Counted from the stretch's first letter, positions 25,422-35,364 are shown. The stretch: 64,000 nucleotides of DNA from Thalassospira lucentensis MCCC 1A00383 = DSM 14000 (GCF_000421265.1 NZ_ATWN01000001.1:744001-808000); one strand, 5' to 3'. A program made the numbers and translations. The notes: generated by a model not told the origin, from the sequence alone.

Positions 25422-25569
25422 TTCTCAGGGCAGGGTGCAAGTCCCTACCGGCGGTAAATTCAGGAAACTGAAAAGCCCGCGAGCGCCTGTTGATCCATCT
25501 GGGTCAGCAGGGTCAGCAGATCCGGTGTAAATCCGGAGCCGACGGTAATAGTCCGGATGGGAGAGGATA
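25422..25569 (+). promoter_or_regulatory. FMN riboswitch (RFN element)
   Basis: The aptamer shows the RFN conserved blocks in order: AGGGCAGGGTG, GTCCCTACCGGCGGT, AGCCCGCGAGCG, a variable hairpin, GGTCAGCAGATCCGGTG, CCGGAGCCGACGGT and AGTCCGGATGGGAGAG. It binds FMN and shuts off the downstream ribB when riboflavin supply is sufficient. The expression platform is a terminator hairpin at 25581-25614. Confidence 0.95.
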
Positions 25570-25580
25570 AAGCGTGACAG

Positions 25581-25614
25581 GCAAGATCACCCGGTTGGGT
25601 GTGAATTGCTTTTT
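25581..25614 (+). terminator. Expression-platform terminator of the FMN riboswitch
   Basis: GCAA-gat-CACCC pairs with GGGTG-tgaa-TTGC around a GGTT loop and is followed by five T. It lies between the aptamer and ribB, so control is probably premature termination. Confidence 0.7.
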
Positions 25615-25704
25615 GTCTACGACCGGTATCTGGTGCAGTGTGCCAATATGCCGGGCCTTTCTTTTGTGCCCTGATTCGTAAGCCGCCATCCGAGGAGGAC
25701 GGTT

Positions 25705-26373
25705 ATGAATCAGAGTGTTCATCAGGAATCAGGTCTTTCGACCTTTGGCGATCCGCAAGAGCGTTTAGAACGCGCACTTGCTGACATCCGCCAAGGCAAA
25801 GGTGTTCTGGTTGTCGATGACGAAGATCGCGAAAACGAAGGCGATCTTATTTTTTCCGCAGAAAATCTGACAAACGAACAGATGGCGATGCTGATCCGCG
25901 ATTGCAGCGGCATTGTGTGCCTGTGTCTGACAGACGAAAAGGCCACGGCACTTGATTTGCCGCCGATGGTTGCGGATAACACATCAAGCATGGGGACGGG
26001 CTTTACCGTCACGATTGAGGCCAAGGTCGGTGTAACGACCGGGGTTTCAGCGGCGGATCGTGTGACCACAGTGAAAACAGCAATTGCCGATGGTGCAAAG
26101 TCATCCGATCTTGCGCGTCCGGGCCATGTGTTTCCGCTGCGTGCGCGGGCAGGTGGTGTTTTGGAACGTCGTGGCCACACCGAAGGTACGGTTGACCTGA
26201 TGCGTTTGGCCGGGCTTAAGCCATCCGGCGTGTTATGTGAGGTCACAAACCCTGACGGAACGATGGCGCGCCTGCCGGAGCTGATTTCCTATGCCAAACA
26301 GCATGACATGGTTGTGATCAGCATCGAAGATATCGTTGCCTATCGCACCGCCATGCAAAAGGCCGCGGAATAG
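25705..26373 (+). CDS. ribB: 3,4-dihydroxy-2-butanone-4-phosphate synthase
   Basis: A 222-aa enzyme converting ribulose 5-phosphate to formate and the four-carbon precursor of riboflavin. The metal and substrate motif is [13 protein letters not shown] (about 36-48). Other conserved segments are [23 protein letters not shown] and [17 protein letters not shown]. It ends without the GTP cyclohydrolase II (RibA) domain found fused in many species, so it is monofunctional. The riboswitch upstream controls it. AGGAGG lies just before the ATG. Confidence 0.95.
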   Translation: MNQSVHQESGLSTFGDPQERLERALADIRQGKGVLVVDDEDRENEGDLIFSAENLTNEQMAMLIRDCSGIVCLCLTDEKATALDLPPMVADNTSSMGTGFTVTIEAKVGVTTGVSAADRVTTVKTAIADGAKSSDLARPGHVFPLRARAGGVLERRGHTEGTVDLMRLAGLKPSGVLCEVTNPDGTMARLPELISYAKQHDMVVISIEDIVAYRTAMQKAAE

Positions 26374-26416
26374 AAGCTGCACGCCAGTCTGGCGATTGGC
26401 GAAGATAAAGACAAAA

Positions 26417-26454
26417 CACAAAGGGCAGCCCGGTTTCGGTGCTGCCCTTTGTGA
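26417..26454. terminator. Hairpin between convergent ribB and xthA
   Basis: Stem CACAAAGGGCAGC/GCTGCCCTTTGTG with a 12-base loop. The T tract is weak on both strands; probably a bidirectional terminator. Confidence 0.65.
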
Positions 26455-26498
26455 TGTTTAACAGTGGTTTTGGCGCCGTATGGTGCCAGCCAAAGACG

Positions 26499-27278
26499 TC
26501 AATCGTCGATCATGCACCAGACCGGGGTGTGATCGGATGCCTTTTCCTTGCCACGTGGGTCACGGTCAATGTCCGACGCACTCAGGCGATCTGCGGCAGC
26601 CGGGGTCAGAAGCAGGTGATCAATGCGCAAACCATTGTCCTTGTTCCACGCACCCGCGCGGTAATCCCACCAGCTGTATTGATGGCCTTTTGGGTTGAAG
26701 GTTCTGAACGCGTCGGTGTAGCCCATGTTCATCATGGTGCGCAGACGTTTGCGCTCAGTTGTCGAACATAAGACCGCTTCATGCAGTTTTGCCGGATCAT
26801 AAACATCCGAATCGTCCGGCGCGATATTGTAATCGCCCCCCATGACCGCAGCTTCGCCTTCTGCGCGAATTTTTTCAAACCGCGTGATCAGGCGATCAAG
26901 GAAGTTCAGTTTGTAGTGGAACTTTTCATCGCCAACAGCCGTTCCCATCGGGACATAGATGGACGCGACCCGCACCGGATGGGGGGAACTGATCGTCGCT
27001 TCGATGTAGCGGGCTTGTTCGTCGTCGTCATTGCCAGGCAGGCCGCGTTCAACATCCTCGATCGGATATTTCGACAGGATGGCAACCCCGTTATAGGTTT
27101 TTTGGCCGTGAATCGCGATGTTGTAGCCAAGATCCTCGATTTCCATTGCCGGAAAACCGTCATCAACCGTCTTGGTTTCCTGTAACAGGACAACATCGGG
27201 TTTGGCTTCTTGCAGCCACTCAATAACATTGGGCAGGCGGGCCTTGATTGAATTGACGTTCCAGGTAGCGATTTTCAT
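26499..27278 (-). CDS. xthA: Exodeoxyribonuclease III
   Basis: An AP endonuclease/3' exonuclease of 259 aa for base-excision repair. The EEP-fold signature is complete: KIATWNVNSIKARL at the start, VLLQETK (metal-binding Glu), GGDYNIAPDDSDVYDP (catalytic Asp and Asn), WDYRAGAWNKDNGLRIDHLLLT and the closing SDHTPVW. Length matches the XthA family. It follows erpA on the minus strand, separated by a terminator. Confidence 0.95.
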   Translation of the reverse strand: MKIATWNVNSIKARLPNVIEWLQEAKPDVVLLQETKTVDDGFPAMEIEDLGYNIAIHGQKTYNGVAILSKYPIEDVERGLPGNDDDEQARYIEATISSPHPVRVASIYVPMGTAVGDEKFHYKLNFLDRLITRFEKIRAEGEAAVMGGDYNIAPDDSDVYDPAKLHEAVLCSTTERKRLRTMMNMGYTDAFRTFNPKGHQYSWWDYRAGAWNKDNGLRIDHLLLTPAAADRLSASDIDRDPRGKEKASDHTPVWCMIDD

Positions 27279-27319
27279 TCAGGCCTCGATTCCAATGGGA
27301 TCAGATGAGTTTGGTCAAA

Positions 27320-27353
27320 CAAAACGGGGTTCGCAATAACGAACCCCGTTTTA
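27320..27353 (-). terminator. Terminator after erpA
   Basis: Stem AAAACGGGGTTCG/CGAACCCCGTTTT with a 6-base loop, flanked by A and T runs; placed between erpA and xthA. Confidence 0.85.
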
Positions 27354-27375
27354 TAAATCGTTTTGTCGGTACGGA

Positions 27376-27717
27376 TCAAATCGAGAAACTCGATCCGCAA
27401 CCACATGATGACGTGGCGTTTGGATTGTTCACACGAAATGCGGACCCAACCAACTCGCGGACGTAATCAATTTCGGCACCGCCCAGAAGATCGAGCGAGA
27501 CTTCGTCAATCACCATTTTCGCACCGTGATTTTCGAAAACGCAATCTTCGTCAGTGGTGTCAGCATCCAGTGAGAATTCGTACTGAAAACCGCTGCAACC
27601 GCCGCCGGAAACCTGCAAGCGGAGCATCGTGTTCGATGCACCTTCGCTTACGATCAGTTCCTGAATACGATTTGCAGCACTTTCGGTCATCTGGACTTGC
27701 TGTGAAGCTTCGGTCAT
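27376..27717 (-). CDS. erpA: Iron-sulfur cluster insertion protein ErpA
   Basis: An A-type Fe-S carrier of 113 aa that delivers clusters to apoproteins. The three conserved cysteines are present: SGGGCSGFQYEF and, near the end, SSCGCGSSFSI. The AANRIQELI helix and RLQVSGGGC strand are typical. ErpA rather than IscA is favoured by its single-gene location near argS, common in alphaproteobacteria, where a dgt gene often lies between the two; here it does not. Divergent from argS. Confidence 0.9.
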   Translation of the reverse strand: MTEASQQVQMTESAANRIQELIVSEGASNTMLRLQVSGGGCSGFQYEFSLDADTTDEDCVFENHGAKMVIDEVSLDLLGGAEIDYVRELVGSAFRVNNPNATSSCGCGSSFSI

Positions 27718-27957
27718 TCAACACTCCTTGATCTTCAACCCGCCAGATTTATGGCGGGGGTCGTTATGATCCTTGGCGACATCATAGCACGGTCAGATCA
27801 TAGTATTTAAGTCACTATTTAGCGTGCATGGCTGAAATGTCAAAACCTGTAGGCATTCGAAAGACCCGTTGCTTGCCTTTTGGTCGGAAATGTCCCAAAA
27901 CAGCCGCAGTCACATGGTCCGATTGACCACAAACAAAAATATGCAAAGACCAAAGTT

Positions 27958-29709
27958 ATGAATGTTTTCAGCCTGTTGAAAAGCGACATCGAGAAACAGC
28001 TTCTCGCCCTTGAGAATGATGGTGTTCTTCCGAAGGGAAGTGACACCGCGCGCGTGACGGTAGAGCCGCCGCGCGATGCGTCTCATGGGGATGCCGCGAC
28101 CAATGCCGCCATGCTTCTGTCAAAGGCTGCGGGCATGAAGCCACGCGACCTTGCCGAAAAACTGGCTGAAAAACTTCGATTGCTTGATCACATCGACACG
28201 GTCGAAATCGCGGGGCCGGGCTTTATCAACTTGCGCATGGCCGATCAGTTCTGGCTGTCACAGGTGTCCGAAGTGCTGAAAGTTGGCACCGGATATGGCA
28301 GCAGCGATCTGGGCAAGGGCGAAAAAATCAACGTCGAGTATGTTTCAGCCAACCCGACGGGGCCGATGCATGTTGGTCATTGCCGTGGGGCTGTGGTCGG
28401 GGACGTTTTGGCCAATCTTCTGGCCAAGGCGGGCTATGCCGTTACCAAGGAATATTACACCAATGATGCCGGCGCACAGGTTGATGTTCTCGCACGGTCG
28501 CTTCATATGCGGTACCGCGAAGCACTTGGCGAAGACATTGGTGAAATTCCGCAAGGCCTGTATCCGGGCGATTATCTGGTGGCGCCGGGCAAAAAACTGG
28601 CCGAGCGCGAGGGTGATAAATGGGTCAATGCCGCCGAACAAGACTGGCTTGAGCAGTTTCGGGCCTTTGCCATTGTCGAAATGATGTTGCTGATCAAGGA
28701 AGATTTGCGTCTTCTGGGTGTCGCACATGATGTCTTTACGTCCGAAGATGGATTGGTCAAGGCGGGCAAGGTTCAATCGGCCTTTGAACACCTTGAGAAA
28801 AAGGGTGATATCTATGTCGGCGTCCTTGAGCCGCCAAAGGGCAAAACGCCTGAAGATTGGGAACCGCGCCCGCAAACCTTGTTCCGGGCAACCGATTTTG
28901 GTGACGATGTTGACCGGCCGTTGAAGAAATCCGACGGCAGCTGGACCTATTTTGCATCCGACATCGCGTATCACTTTGATAAGTATGAGCGCGGATTTAA
29001 CCTGATGATCGACGTGTTTGGTGCCGATCACGGTGGTTATGTCAAACGCATGAAAGCAGCAACCAAGGCGATTACCGGTGGCGAAGGCGATCTGGACGTG
29101 AAGCTTTGTCAGCTTGTTAGCCTGTTTGATAAGGGCGAGCCGGTTAAGATGTCCAAGCGGGCCGGGACGTTTGTCACGCTGCGTGATGTTGTCGAACGTG
29201 TTGGTAAGGACGTTGTCCGTTTCATCATGCTGACGCGCAAAAATGATGCGTCGCTTGAATTTGATTTTGCCAAAGTGACCGAACAGTCCAAAGACAACCC
29301 GGTATTTTATGTTCAGTACGCGCATGCACGGGTAAGCTCGGTCTTCCGTCAGGCCAAAGAAGCCTTCCCGGGGCAGGATTTTTCAGTGGCAATGCTTGAG
29401 ACGGCAGACCTGTCGTTGTTGTCTTCAGACGAGGAAAAGATTCTTGTGCGCCGGATGGCAGAATGGCCGCGTATTGTCGAGCAGGCCGCAACCGCGCATG
29501 AACCCCATCGCATTGCCTTTTTCCTGACAGAAATTGCAGCTGAATTCCATGCATTGTGGAACAAGGGACGCGACAATACCGAGCTTCGCTTTATCATCGC
29601 CGATGATTTGGCGACGACATTGGCGCGTCTTGCAATGATCCGTGCTGTGGCTACTGTCATTGCATCGGGTCTTGATGTGATTGGTGTCACGCCTGTCGAG
29701 GAGATGTAA
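27958..29709 (+). CDS. argS: Arginyl-tRNA synthetase
   Basis: A class I synthetase of 583 aa. It has the N-terminal tRNA D-loop-binding domain, the HIGH-type motif [29 protein letters not shown] (standing in for KMSKS) and a C-terminal anticodon-binding DALR domain ending in GVTPVEEM. The ATG at 27958 matches the family start ([14 protein letters not shown]). A longer frame from 27880 lacks family support. First gene of the conserved argS-SPOR-nagZ-M50-scpAB run. Confidence 0.96.
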   Translation: MNVFSLLKSDIEKQLLALENDGVLPKGSDTARVTVEPPRDASHGDAATNAAMLLSKAAGMKPRDLAEKLAEKLRLLDHIDTVEIAGPGFINLRMADQFWLSQVSEVLKVGTGYGSSDLGKGEKINVEYVSANPTGPMHVGHCRGAVVGDVLANLLAKAGYAVTKEYYTNDAGAQVDVLARSLHMRYREALGEDIGEIPQGLYPGDYLVAPGKKLAEREGDKWVNAAEQDWLEQFRAFAIVEMMLLIKEDLRLLGVAHDVFTSEDGLVKAGKVQSAFEHLEKKGDIYVGVLEPPKGKTPEDWEPRPQTLFRATDFGDDVDRPLKKSDGSWTYFASDIAYHFDKYERGFNLMIDVFGADHGGYVKRMKAATKAITGGEGDLDVKLCQLVSLFDKGEPVKMSKRAGTFVTLRDVVERVGKDVVRFIMLTRKNDASLEFDFAKVTEQSKDNPVFYVQYAHARVSSVFRQAKEAFPGQDFSVAMLETADLSLLSSDEEKILVRRMAEWPRIVEQAATAHEPHRIAFFLTEIAAEFHALWNKGRDNTELRFIIADDLATTLARLAMIRAVATVIASGLDVIGVTPVEEM

Positions 29710-29712
29710 AAC

Positions 29713-30588
29713 ATGAACGAAGAACACGGTAACAACCTTCATGCCGAGCGCGAAGCACACTACGACGCCGAGCCGGGTGCTGGCAAAAGCAAGTTGAAGG
29801 GAATTATGACCGTGTTCTTCGGGGCGGCTGTTGTGATCGGCGGCCTTGGCGGCGCAGGTTACTGGTTTTACAATCAGGGGCAACCCATTCAGGATGATGG
29901 GAAATTACCCATCCTTCTGCCTGATCCAGCGCCGATCAAGCTACGGCCCGAAGATCCGGGCGGTATGGAAGTACCCCACCGAAATACGACGGTCTATGAC
30001 CAGCTCAGCGACGTTGATCCGGACGCGGATGTCGTGCTTCAGGAACTGCCAGATATGCCGCGCACGCCGGATGTGATGCCAACAGCACCGAAATCTTCGG
30101 ATACGGTGGCATCGAATGATGGCGATTCTGGTGACGGAGAAGTCGAACCTGAAGCCGAGAGCCCTGCTGCTGATGTACCGGATGCGGCGGATACGTCTTC
30201 GGGCATGGCCGCGCCGGAAATTAAGGCCCCAGATACGATGAGTGACGCGCAAAAGGCGATTGCCGCGGTTGATGCGCGGGCCAAAGAAACACCGCAAGCA
30301 GCGTCCCCGGAAAAACCGCAAGAGAAACCCGCGGCAACCGGAGATTTCCGCATTCAGCTGGCATCGCTTCGTGAGGAAGACAAAGCATCGGCGGAATGGA
30401 AAAGATTGTCGTCGAAAAACAAAGACTTGTTGGGTAACCTTCAGATGTTCGTGCAGCGTACCGAGATTGAAGGCAAGGGGGTTTACTATCGCCTGCAGGC
30501 AGGCCCTATTCCCGATGCCTCGGCGGCAGAAAAGCTGTGTGGTGATTTGAAACAACGCAAAGTGGGGTGCCTGATTGTCCGGCCTTGA
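29713..30588 (+). CDS. SPOR domain membrane protein
   Basis: A bitopic inner-membrane protein of 291 aa: a cytoplasmic N-terminus of about 30 residues, one transmembrane helix (about 30-53), a long Pro/Asp/Ala/Glu-rich periplasmic linker and a C-terminal SPOR domain (about 213-291; FRIQLASLREEDKASAEWKRL, YYRLQAGPIPDASAAEKLC). SPOR domains bind denuded peptidoglycan at the division site. It sits 3 bases after argS and overlaps nagZ by 14 bases, linking it to wall turnover; the same neighbours occur in many alphaproteobacteria. Confidence 0.9.
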   Translation: MNEEHGNNLHAEREAHYDAEPGAGKSKLKGIMTVFFGAAVVIGGLGGAGYWFYNQGQPIQDDGKLPILLPDPAPIKLRPEDPGGMEVPHRNTTVYDQLSDVDPDADVVLQELPDMPRTPDVMPTAPKSSDTVASNDGDSGDGEVEPEAESPAADVPDAADTSSGMAAPEIKAPDTMSDAQKAIAAVDARAKETPQAASPEKPQEKPAATGDFRIQLASLREEDKASAEWKRLSSKNKDLLGNLQMFVQRTEIEGKGVYYRLQAGPIPDASAAEKLCGDLKQRKVGCLIVRP

Positions 30589-31645
30589 AGTTAAAAAGCC
30601 GCGCGCCTGTATCCTCGGGATTGGCGGAACGGAACTGAGTAATTGGGAAAAGGGCTTCTTTCGCGAAGCCGATCCTTATGGCTTTATCCTGTTTGCGCGA
30701 AATGTCGAAGACCACAATCAGATACGCACCCTGACCGATCAGCTGCGCGATGTTGTTGGCAAAAACAACGTCCCGATCCTTGTCGATCAGGAAGGTGGCC
30801 GTGTGATGCGGCTTAAGCCACCCCATTGGCGTAAAATCCCGGCGGCCGGTGTGTTTGGCGAGTTGGTTGATAAATCCCCCGAAGACGCCCGTGAAGCGGC
30901 CTATATCAATGCCCGTTTGATGGCGATGGATTTGCGCGAAGCCGGGTTTAACACCACCTGCGCGCCGGTTCTTGATCTACGTTTTCCGGGCATGAGCGAT
31001 GTTGTCGGTGATCGTTCTTATGGGGCGGATGTGGCCCGCGTTGTGGTTTTGGCCAGTGCGGTTGCCGCCGGGTTGCTCGACGGCGGGATTGCACCGATCA
31101 TTAAACATATCCCCGGACATGGCCGTGCTGCGGTCGACAGTCACAAGGACCTGCCGATTGTCAGTGCCACACGTGCCGAGCTGTCCGAGCTTGATTTCGC
31201 ACCGTTCCGTCAGATGAAAGACGTTATGGCGGCGATGTCGGCCCATTTGCTGTTTACCGCGATTGATGATCAACGTCCCGGCACGGTGTCCGCGACGATT
31301 ATCAATGATGTTATTCGGGGTGATATCGGCTTTGAAAACCTTTTGATCAGTGATGATCTGTCGATGGAGGCACTGGGTGGTTCGATTGCAAGCCGCACCC
31401 ATGAATGCCTAAGTGCGGGCTGTGACATTGCGCTTCATTGCAATGGCAAACGCACCGAGATGGAAGAAGTTGTTTCCATGACGCCGTTGTTGAGCGGTGC
31501 GGCACTTCTGCGGTCGCAAAACTTTACCAATCAGATTTCCAGTTTCAAAATCGACAAACCATCATCAAGCCAACTGACAGATTGGCGGATGCGTCTTGCC
31601 GATCTTCTTGCGCCTGTTTGGCAGGCTGAGGATACCGGCACGTGA
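30575..31645 (+). CDS. nagZ: Beta-N-acetylhexosaminidase (GH3), peptidoglycan recycling
   Basis: A cytoplasmic GH3 enzyme of 356 aa that removes GlcNAc from GlcNAc-anhydroMurNAc peptides. Key motifs are VDQEGGRVMRL, DRSYG, the NagZ-type general acid loop KHIPGHGRAAVDSHKDLP (Asp-His dyad) and the nucleophile segment LLISDDLSMEAL. The start is a TTG at 30575 inside the end of the SPOR gene. It overlaps the M50 protease gene by 4 bases (GTGA). Confidence 0.92.
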   Translation: MSGLEVKKPRACILGIGGTELSNWEKGFFREADPYGFILFARNVEDHNQIRTLTDQLRDVVGKNNVPILVDQEGGRVMRLKPPHWRKIPAAGVFGELVDKSPEDAREAAYINARLMAMDLREAGFNTTCAPVLDLRFPGMSDVVGDRSYGADVARVVVLASAVAAGLLDGGIAPIIKHIPGHGRAAVDSHKDLPIVSATRAELSELDFAPFRQMKDVMAAMSAHLLFTAIDDQRPGTVSATIINDVIRGDIGFENLLISDDLSMEALGGSIASRTHECLSAGCDIALHCNGKRTEMEEVVSMTPLLSGAALLRSQNFTNQISSFKIDKPSSSQLTDWRMRLADLLAPVWQAEDTGT

Positions 31646-32325
31646 GTAACGCGATTGAATTTATTATCTCGGCATCAACGTGGGTTGTGCCGGTGCTGTT
31701 TGCTGTGACATTGCATGAAGCAGCCCACGGGTTTGCCGCGAAATTGTTTGGTGATGATACCGCCCAGCGTCTTGGCCGGTTAAGCCTGAACCCCATTCGC
31801 CATATCGATCCGGTTGGCACCATCCTGATCCCGGCATTGTTGTTGATCACCGCGGCACCGTTTTTGTTTGGCTATGCCAAACCTGTGCCCGTGGCGTTTC
31901 ATCGTCTGCATCCCCAACGCCTTGGGGTTATTGGCGTTGCTGTTGCCGGACCGTTGACCAATGTTTTGTTGGCGATTGTATCGATCCTGCTTCTGGTTGG
32001 ATTGCCAAGCTTCTCGCCGGCGGTCAATGACTGGCTTGGTACGATGCTCAACCAGTCGATCTGGCTGAACTGTATTCTTGCCGTATTTAACATGCTGCCG
32101 ATCCCGCCACTTGATGGCGGGCGGGTTCTTACGGCGATTTCACCGCTTCCGGTTGCACGGGTCTTGGCGCGTATGGAAAAAACCGGCATGATCATTTTGA
32201 TCGGTCTGGTATTCTTGTTGCCATATGTGACATCAAAGCTTGGCATTTACCTTCCGATCTTTCAGTGGTTGGTGATTGAACCGGCCAATGCGTTGGTCCA
32301 TTTTCTGGCGGCGATATTTGCCTGA
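31642..32325 (+). CDS. Site-2 protease family (M50) membrane metalloprotease
   Basis: An integral membrane protein of 227 aa with about five or six helices. The zinc motif HEAAH (HExxH) is in the first helix and the third ligand motif NMLPIPPLDGGR lies in the third. It lacks the PDZ domain of RseP, so it is of the compact S2P type whose substrates are mostly unknown. It begins at GTG, overlapping the nagZ stop, and precedes scpA by 37 bases. Confidence 0.9.
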   Translation: MSNAIEFIISASTWVVPVLFAVTLHEAAHGFAAKLFGDDTAQRLGRLSLNPIRHIDPVGTILIPALLLITAAPFLFGYAKPVPVAFHRLHPQRLGVIGVAVAGPLTNVLLAIVSILLLVGLPSFSPAVNDWLGTMLNQSIWLNCILAVFNMLPIPPLDGGRVLTAISPLPVARVLARMEKTGMIILIGLVFLLPYVTSKLGIYLPIFQWLVIEPANALVHFLAAIFA

Positions 32326-32362
32326 TTTCCGCTGTGATACGCGGGTTTGGGCAGGGGGATAG

Positions 32363-33235
32363 ATGGCAGACCAGTTCGAGTTGGAAATTCCAGATGAGGT
32401 GTTCGACAAGAAACCGGTCGACGATGATGAGCCGAGCCTTGCCGAACGCCTGATACTTGATCTGGACGGGTTTGAAGGCCCGCTTGATGTTCTGCTTGAA
32501 CTGGCACGCGACCAAAAGGTCGATATCATCAAGATTTCGATCCTTGATCTTGCCGAACAATATCTTGAATTCATCAATACGGCAGAAGGGCTTCGGCTTG
32601 AACTGGCTGCGGATTATCTGGTGATGGCGGCGTGGCTGGCCTATCTGAAATCCAGATTGCTGTTGCCCAAGCAAGACAACGACGAGGACGAGCTCAGCGC
32701 CGAAGAAATGGCTGAGCTACTGGCCTTCCAGCTAAAACGTCTTGAAGCGATGAAGGCGGCCGGTGAAAAGTTGCTCGCACAGCCCAATCTGGGGCGTGAT
32801 TTCTTTGCCCGGGGCGCGCCTGAGGACATTCGCGTGACAACGGCATCTGTCTATGACGCGTCGCTTTATGATCTTTTGAAATCCTATGCCCAGATCATGT
32901 TGACGTCAGAAGCCAAGACGCTTGAGATTGAGGCGTTTGACCTTTATGCGATGGATGATGCAATCCGGCGGTTACGCGATCTGTTTGGGCGGCGTGTTGT
33001 ACCAACCTGGACCAAATTACTTGAGTTTATGCCCCATGGCTTGGGCTCCCCTTTAAAAGCCCGGTCGGCCTTGGCAGCCCATTTTGTTGCCAGCCTTGAG
33101 ATGTGCCGGGATGGGGAGCTGGAAATCTCGCAGGAAGAAACATTTGGTCCGATCATGTTGCGGTCGCCCCAAAAACCGCGCGAGGGCGATTTGCCCCGCA
33201 ATGATCGACCCTATGATAATTTGATCGAAGAATAA
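32363..33235 (+). CDS. scpA: Segregation and condensation protein A
   Basis: The kleisin subunit of the SMC-ScpAB condensin, 290 aa. The N-terminal SMC-neck-binding region contains LDGFEGPLDVLLELARDQKVDI and AADYLVMAAWLAYLKSRLLLP. The middle is acidic and the C-terminal winged helix spans about 200-270. AGGGGGATAG directly before the ATG is a strong ribosome site. scpB follows 17 bases later. Confidence 0.93.
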   Translation: MADQFELEIPDEVFDKKPVDDDEPSLAERLILDLDGFEGPLDVLLELARDQKVDIIKISILDLAEQYLEFINTAEGLRLELAADYLVMAAWLAYLKSRLLLPKQDNDEDELSAEEMAELLAFQLKRLEAMKAAGEKLLAQPNLGRDFFARGAPEDIRVTTASVYDASLYDLLKSYAQIMLTSEAKTLEIEAFDLYAMDDAIRRLRDLFGRRVVPTWTKLLEFMPHGLGSPLKARSALAAHFVASLEMCRDGELEISQEETFGPIMLRSPQKPREGDLPRNDRPYDNLIEE

Positions 33236-33252
33236 GGGGCAGGGGTAAATGA

Positions 33253-34023
33253 ATGCCAAATGATGTAACCGGTGACGCACAGCTTAAAATCGATGGGGTC
33301 GAAACCGGCCCGCAAGTCGATTTTCAGCATGTCCGCATTGTCGAGGCTGTGTTGTTTGCATCCGCAGACCCGATCAGCGAACGCGTCATTGCCGCACGTT
33401 TGCCCGAAGGAACCAATATTTCAGACGTGCTGACGGTTTTGCAGGACACATACGCATCACGCGGCGTTAATCTGAACCGGGTTGGCGATAAATGGGCGTT
33501 TCGCACCGCTGTTGATCTTGCCGGTGATCTGCATATCGAGGTCGAAAAAGCCAAGAAAATGACGCGTGCAACGCTTGAGACGCTTGCGATCATTGCTTAT
33601 CACGAGCCGGTCACCCGTTCCGAGGTTGAGGAAATTCGTGGTGTGGCGCTGTCCAAGGGCACGCTTGATATTCTGCTGGAGGCCAAATGGATCCGGCCAC
33701 GTGGGCGTAAACGTGTGCCGGGACGCCCGGTTCTTTGGGCGACAACGGATGAATTTCTTGATCACTTTGGTCTTGAAGACCGTGATGATTTGCCCGGTCT
33801 TGCGGACCTTAAGGCAGCGGGCCTGCTTGATAGCCGTCCGGGAATGGGCCGGTATGGGGCGAATTCTGATGACGAAGCATTGCCTGACCTTGTTGATGAC
33901 GGTGAGGTGACCGATTCTGTTGTCGAAGAAGCCCTGACGACGCGCAATCTCGAAGAACTCGACGAGACGATTTATTCCGACAATCCCAATCTTCTTGATG
34001 AAAAAGAGGTATCGGACACCTGA
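33253..34023 (+). CDS. scpB: Segregation and condensation protein B
   Basis: The 256-aa winged-helix (kite) partner of ScpA. Family segments: VEAVLFASADPISERVIAARLP, RATLETLAIIAYHEPVTRSEVEEIRG and GRKRVPGRPVLWATTDEFLDHFGL. The C-terminal 60 residues are acidic and probably disordered. It ends the scpAB pair; the next gene begins about 130 bases on. Confidence 0.93.
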   Translation: MPNDVTGDAQLKIDGVETGPQVDFQHVRIVEAVLFASADPISERVIAARLPEGTNISDVLTVLQDTYASRGVNLNRVGDKWAFRTAVDLAGDLHIEVEKAKKMTRATLETLAIIAYHEPVTRSEVEEIRGVALSKGTLDILLEAKWIRPRGRKRVPGRPVLWATTDEFLDHFGLEDRDDLPGLADLKAAGLLDSRPGMGRYGANSDDEALPDLVDDGEVTDSVVEEALTTRNLEELDETIYSDNPNLLDEKEVSDT

Positions 34024-34156
34024 TCGTTTAGGGTCCGGTAACCGAAGTTATTCTGCGCCTTGCAAGAAGGGCGGCGGGCGCTTAAGTTCTGTGAAAGATT
34101 TCGCTAATCATTTGCACCTTTGGTGCGTTGACCACGTCCAGATAAAGAGTTTGTTG

Positions 34157-35200
34157 ATGCCCGACGGTTTGAGGATGTCGAATGTCAGTCACGAATTCGG
34201 TTCCAACCGGGTTCTGAACGACATTAGTTTCGATGTCGCCCCAGGAGAAATTGTCTGTTTGCTTGGTCCGTCTGGTTGCGGAAAAACAACTGCGCTGCGG
34301 CTGGCGGCGGGGCTTGAAAAACTTCAGTTCGGGCAAATTGCCATTGATGATCAGATCGTGGCCCATCCGGGTGACTATGTTGAACCGGAAAAACGCGGCG
34401 TTGGTATGGTTTTTCAGGACTATGCACTGTTTCCGCATTTAACGGTTGCCAAGAATATTGGCTTTGGCCTGAAGCATTTTAGCGACGCCCTGCGCCGTGA
34501 GGCGGTTGAACGTGCGCTGACACAGGTTGGCATGTCAGAATACCTTGATGCCTATCCGCACGAACTTTCAGGTGGTCAGCAGCAACGGATTGCATTGGCC
34601 CGCGCATTGGCACCAACCCCGCAAATCATGTTGCTTGATGAACCGTTTTCCGGACTGGATGTCGCACGGCGCGCAGATTTGCGCGATACGACCCTTCATG
34701 TTTTGAAAAATGCCGGTATTGCAACCATCATGGTGACCCATGATCCTCAGGAAGCGATGTATATGGGCGACCGTATTATCGTGATGAACGAAGGGCAGGT
34801 CATGCAGGATGGCACACCGGAATCGCTTTATTTCCAGCCGGAAAACCGTTTTGTCGCCTCGTTCTTTGGCGAAGTGAACCAATTTGCCTCAACCGTGCGC
34901 AATGGCATTATTGAAACACCGGTCGGTCAGATCACCACCGATGAATTTGCCGATGGAACCGAGGTTGACGTATTGGTGCGTCCCGAAGGACTTCATGTCG
35001 GAGATTCCGTGAATGGTCATGATATCATGGCCAATGTTGATGCCGTGCGGGCATTGGGTGAAGTCAACCTGATGCATTTGACGCTGGAAAAGGGCGGGCA
35101 CATTCATGCACGCGTGCCACGGCGCTTTTCGACATTAAATCAGAATTCGGTCGCTATTACGCTTGATCCAGAGATGACCTTCGTGTTTCCTATGTCCTGA
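34157..35200 (+). CDS. ABC transporter ATP-binding protein, Fe(3+)/FbpC-like, without adjacent partners
   Basis: A 347-aa importer ATPase with Walker A GPSGCGKTT, signature LSGGQQQR, Walker B LLDEPFSGLD, switch His in THDPQEAMY and a C-terminal TOBE-type domain (DVLVRPEGLHVGD). The arrangement resembles FbpC/PotA proteins for iron or polyamines. The ATG at 34157 is chosen since LRMSNVSHEFGSNRVL is the family's first strand and AAAGAG precedes it; the frame is open further upstream. No permease or binding protein gene is adjacent, so it must serve components encoded elsewhere. Confidence 0.85.
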   Translation: MPDGLRMSNVSHEFGSNRVLNDISFDVAPGEIVCLLGPSGCGKTTALRLAAGLEKLQFGQIAIDDQIVAHPGDYVEPEKRGVGMVFQDYALFPHLTVAKNIGFGLKHFSDALRREAVERALTQVGMSEYLDAYPHELSGGQQQRIALARALAPTPQIMLLDEPFSGLDVARRADLRDTTLHVLKNAGIATIMVTHDPQEAMYMGDRIIVMNEGQVMQDGTPESLYFQPENRFVASFFGEVNQFASTVRNGIIETPVGQITTDEFADGTEVDVLVRPEGLHVGDSVNGHDIMANVDAVRALGEVNLMHLTLEKGGHIHARVPRRFSTLNQNSVAITLDPEMTFVFPMS

Positions 35201-35209
35201 TACGGCCAA

Positions 35210-35236
35210 CTGTCCCTTGAAATCTAACCGGGACAG
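35210..35236 (+). terminator. Weak hairpin after the ABC ATPase gene
   Basis: CTGTCCC pairs with GGGACAG over a 13-base loop, 9 bases after the stop; no T run follows. Confidence 0.35.
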
Positions 35237-35364
35237 AATGCTAAATTACAATTGGATTGCAATCACGGGTATTAACCCATCCGTCGCATTGCACAGTGGG
35301 GGGCTTTCTGCCATTATCCGTGCATAACGCCGGAAGGCAGAACGGATCTTTGGAGAAAGAAGTT

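Noticed and set aside
28345-29325. 326-aa open frame opposite argS
   Set aside because: Antisense shadow of a well-conserved synthetase.
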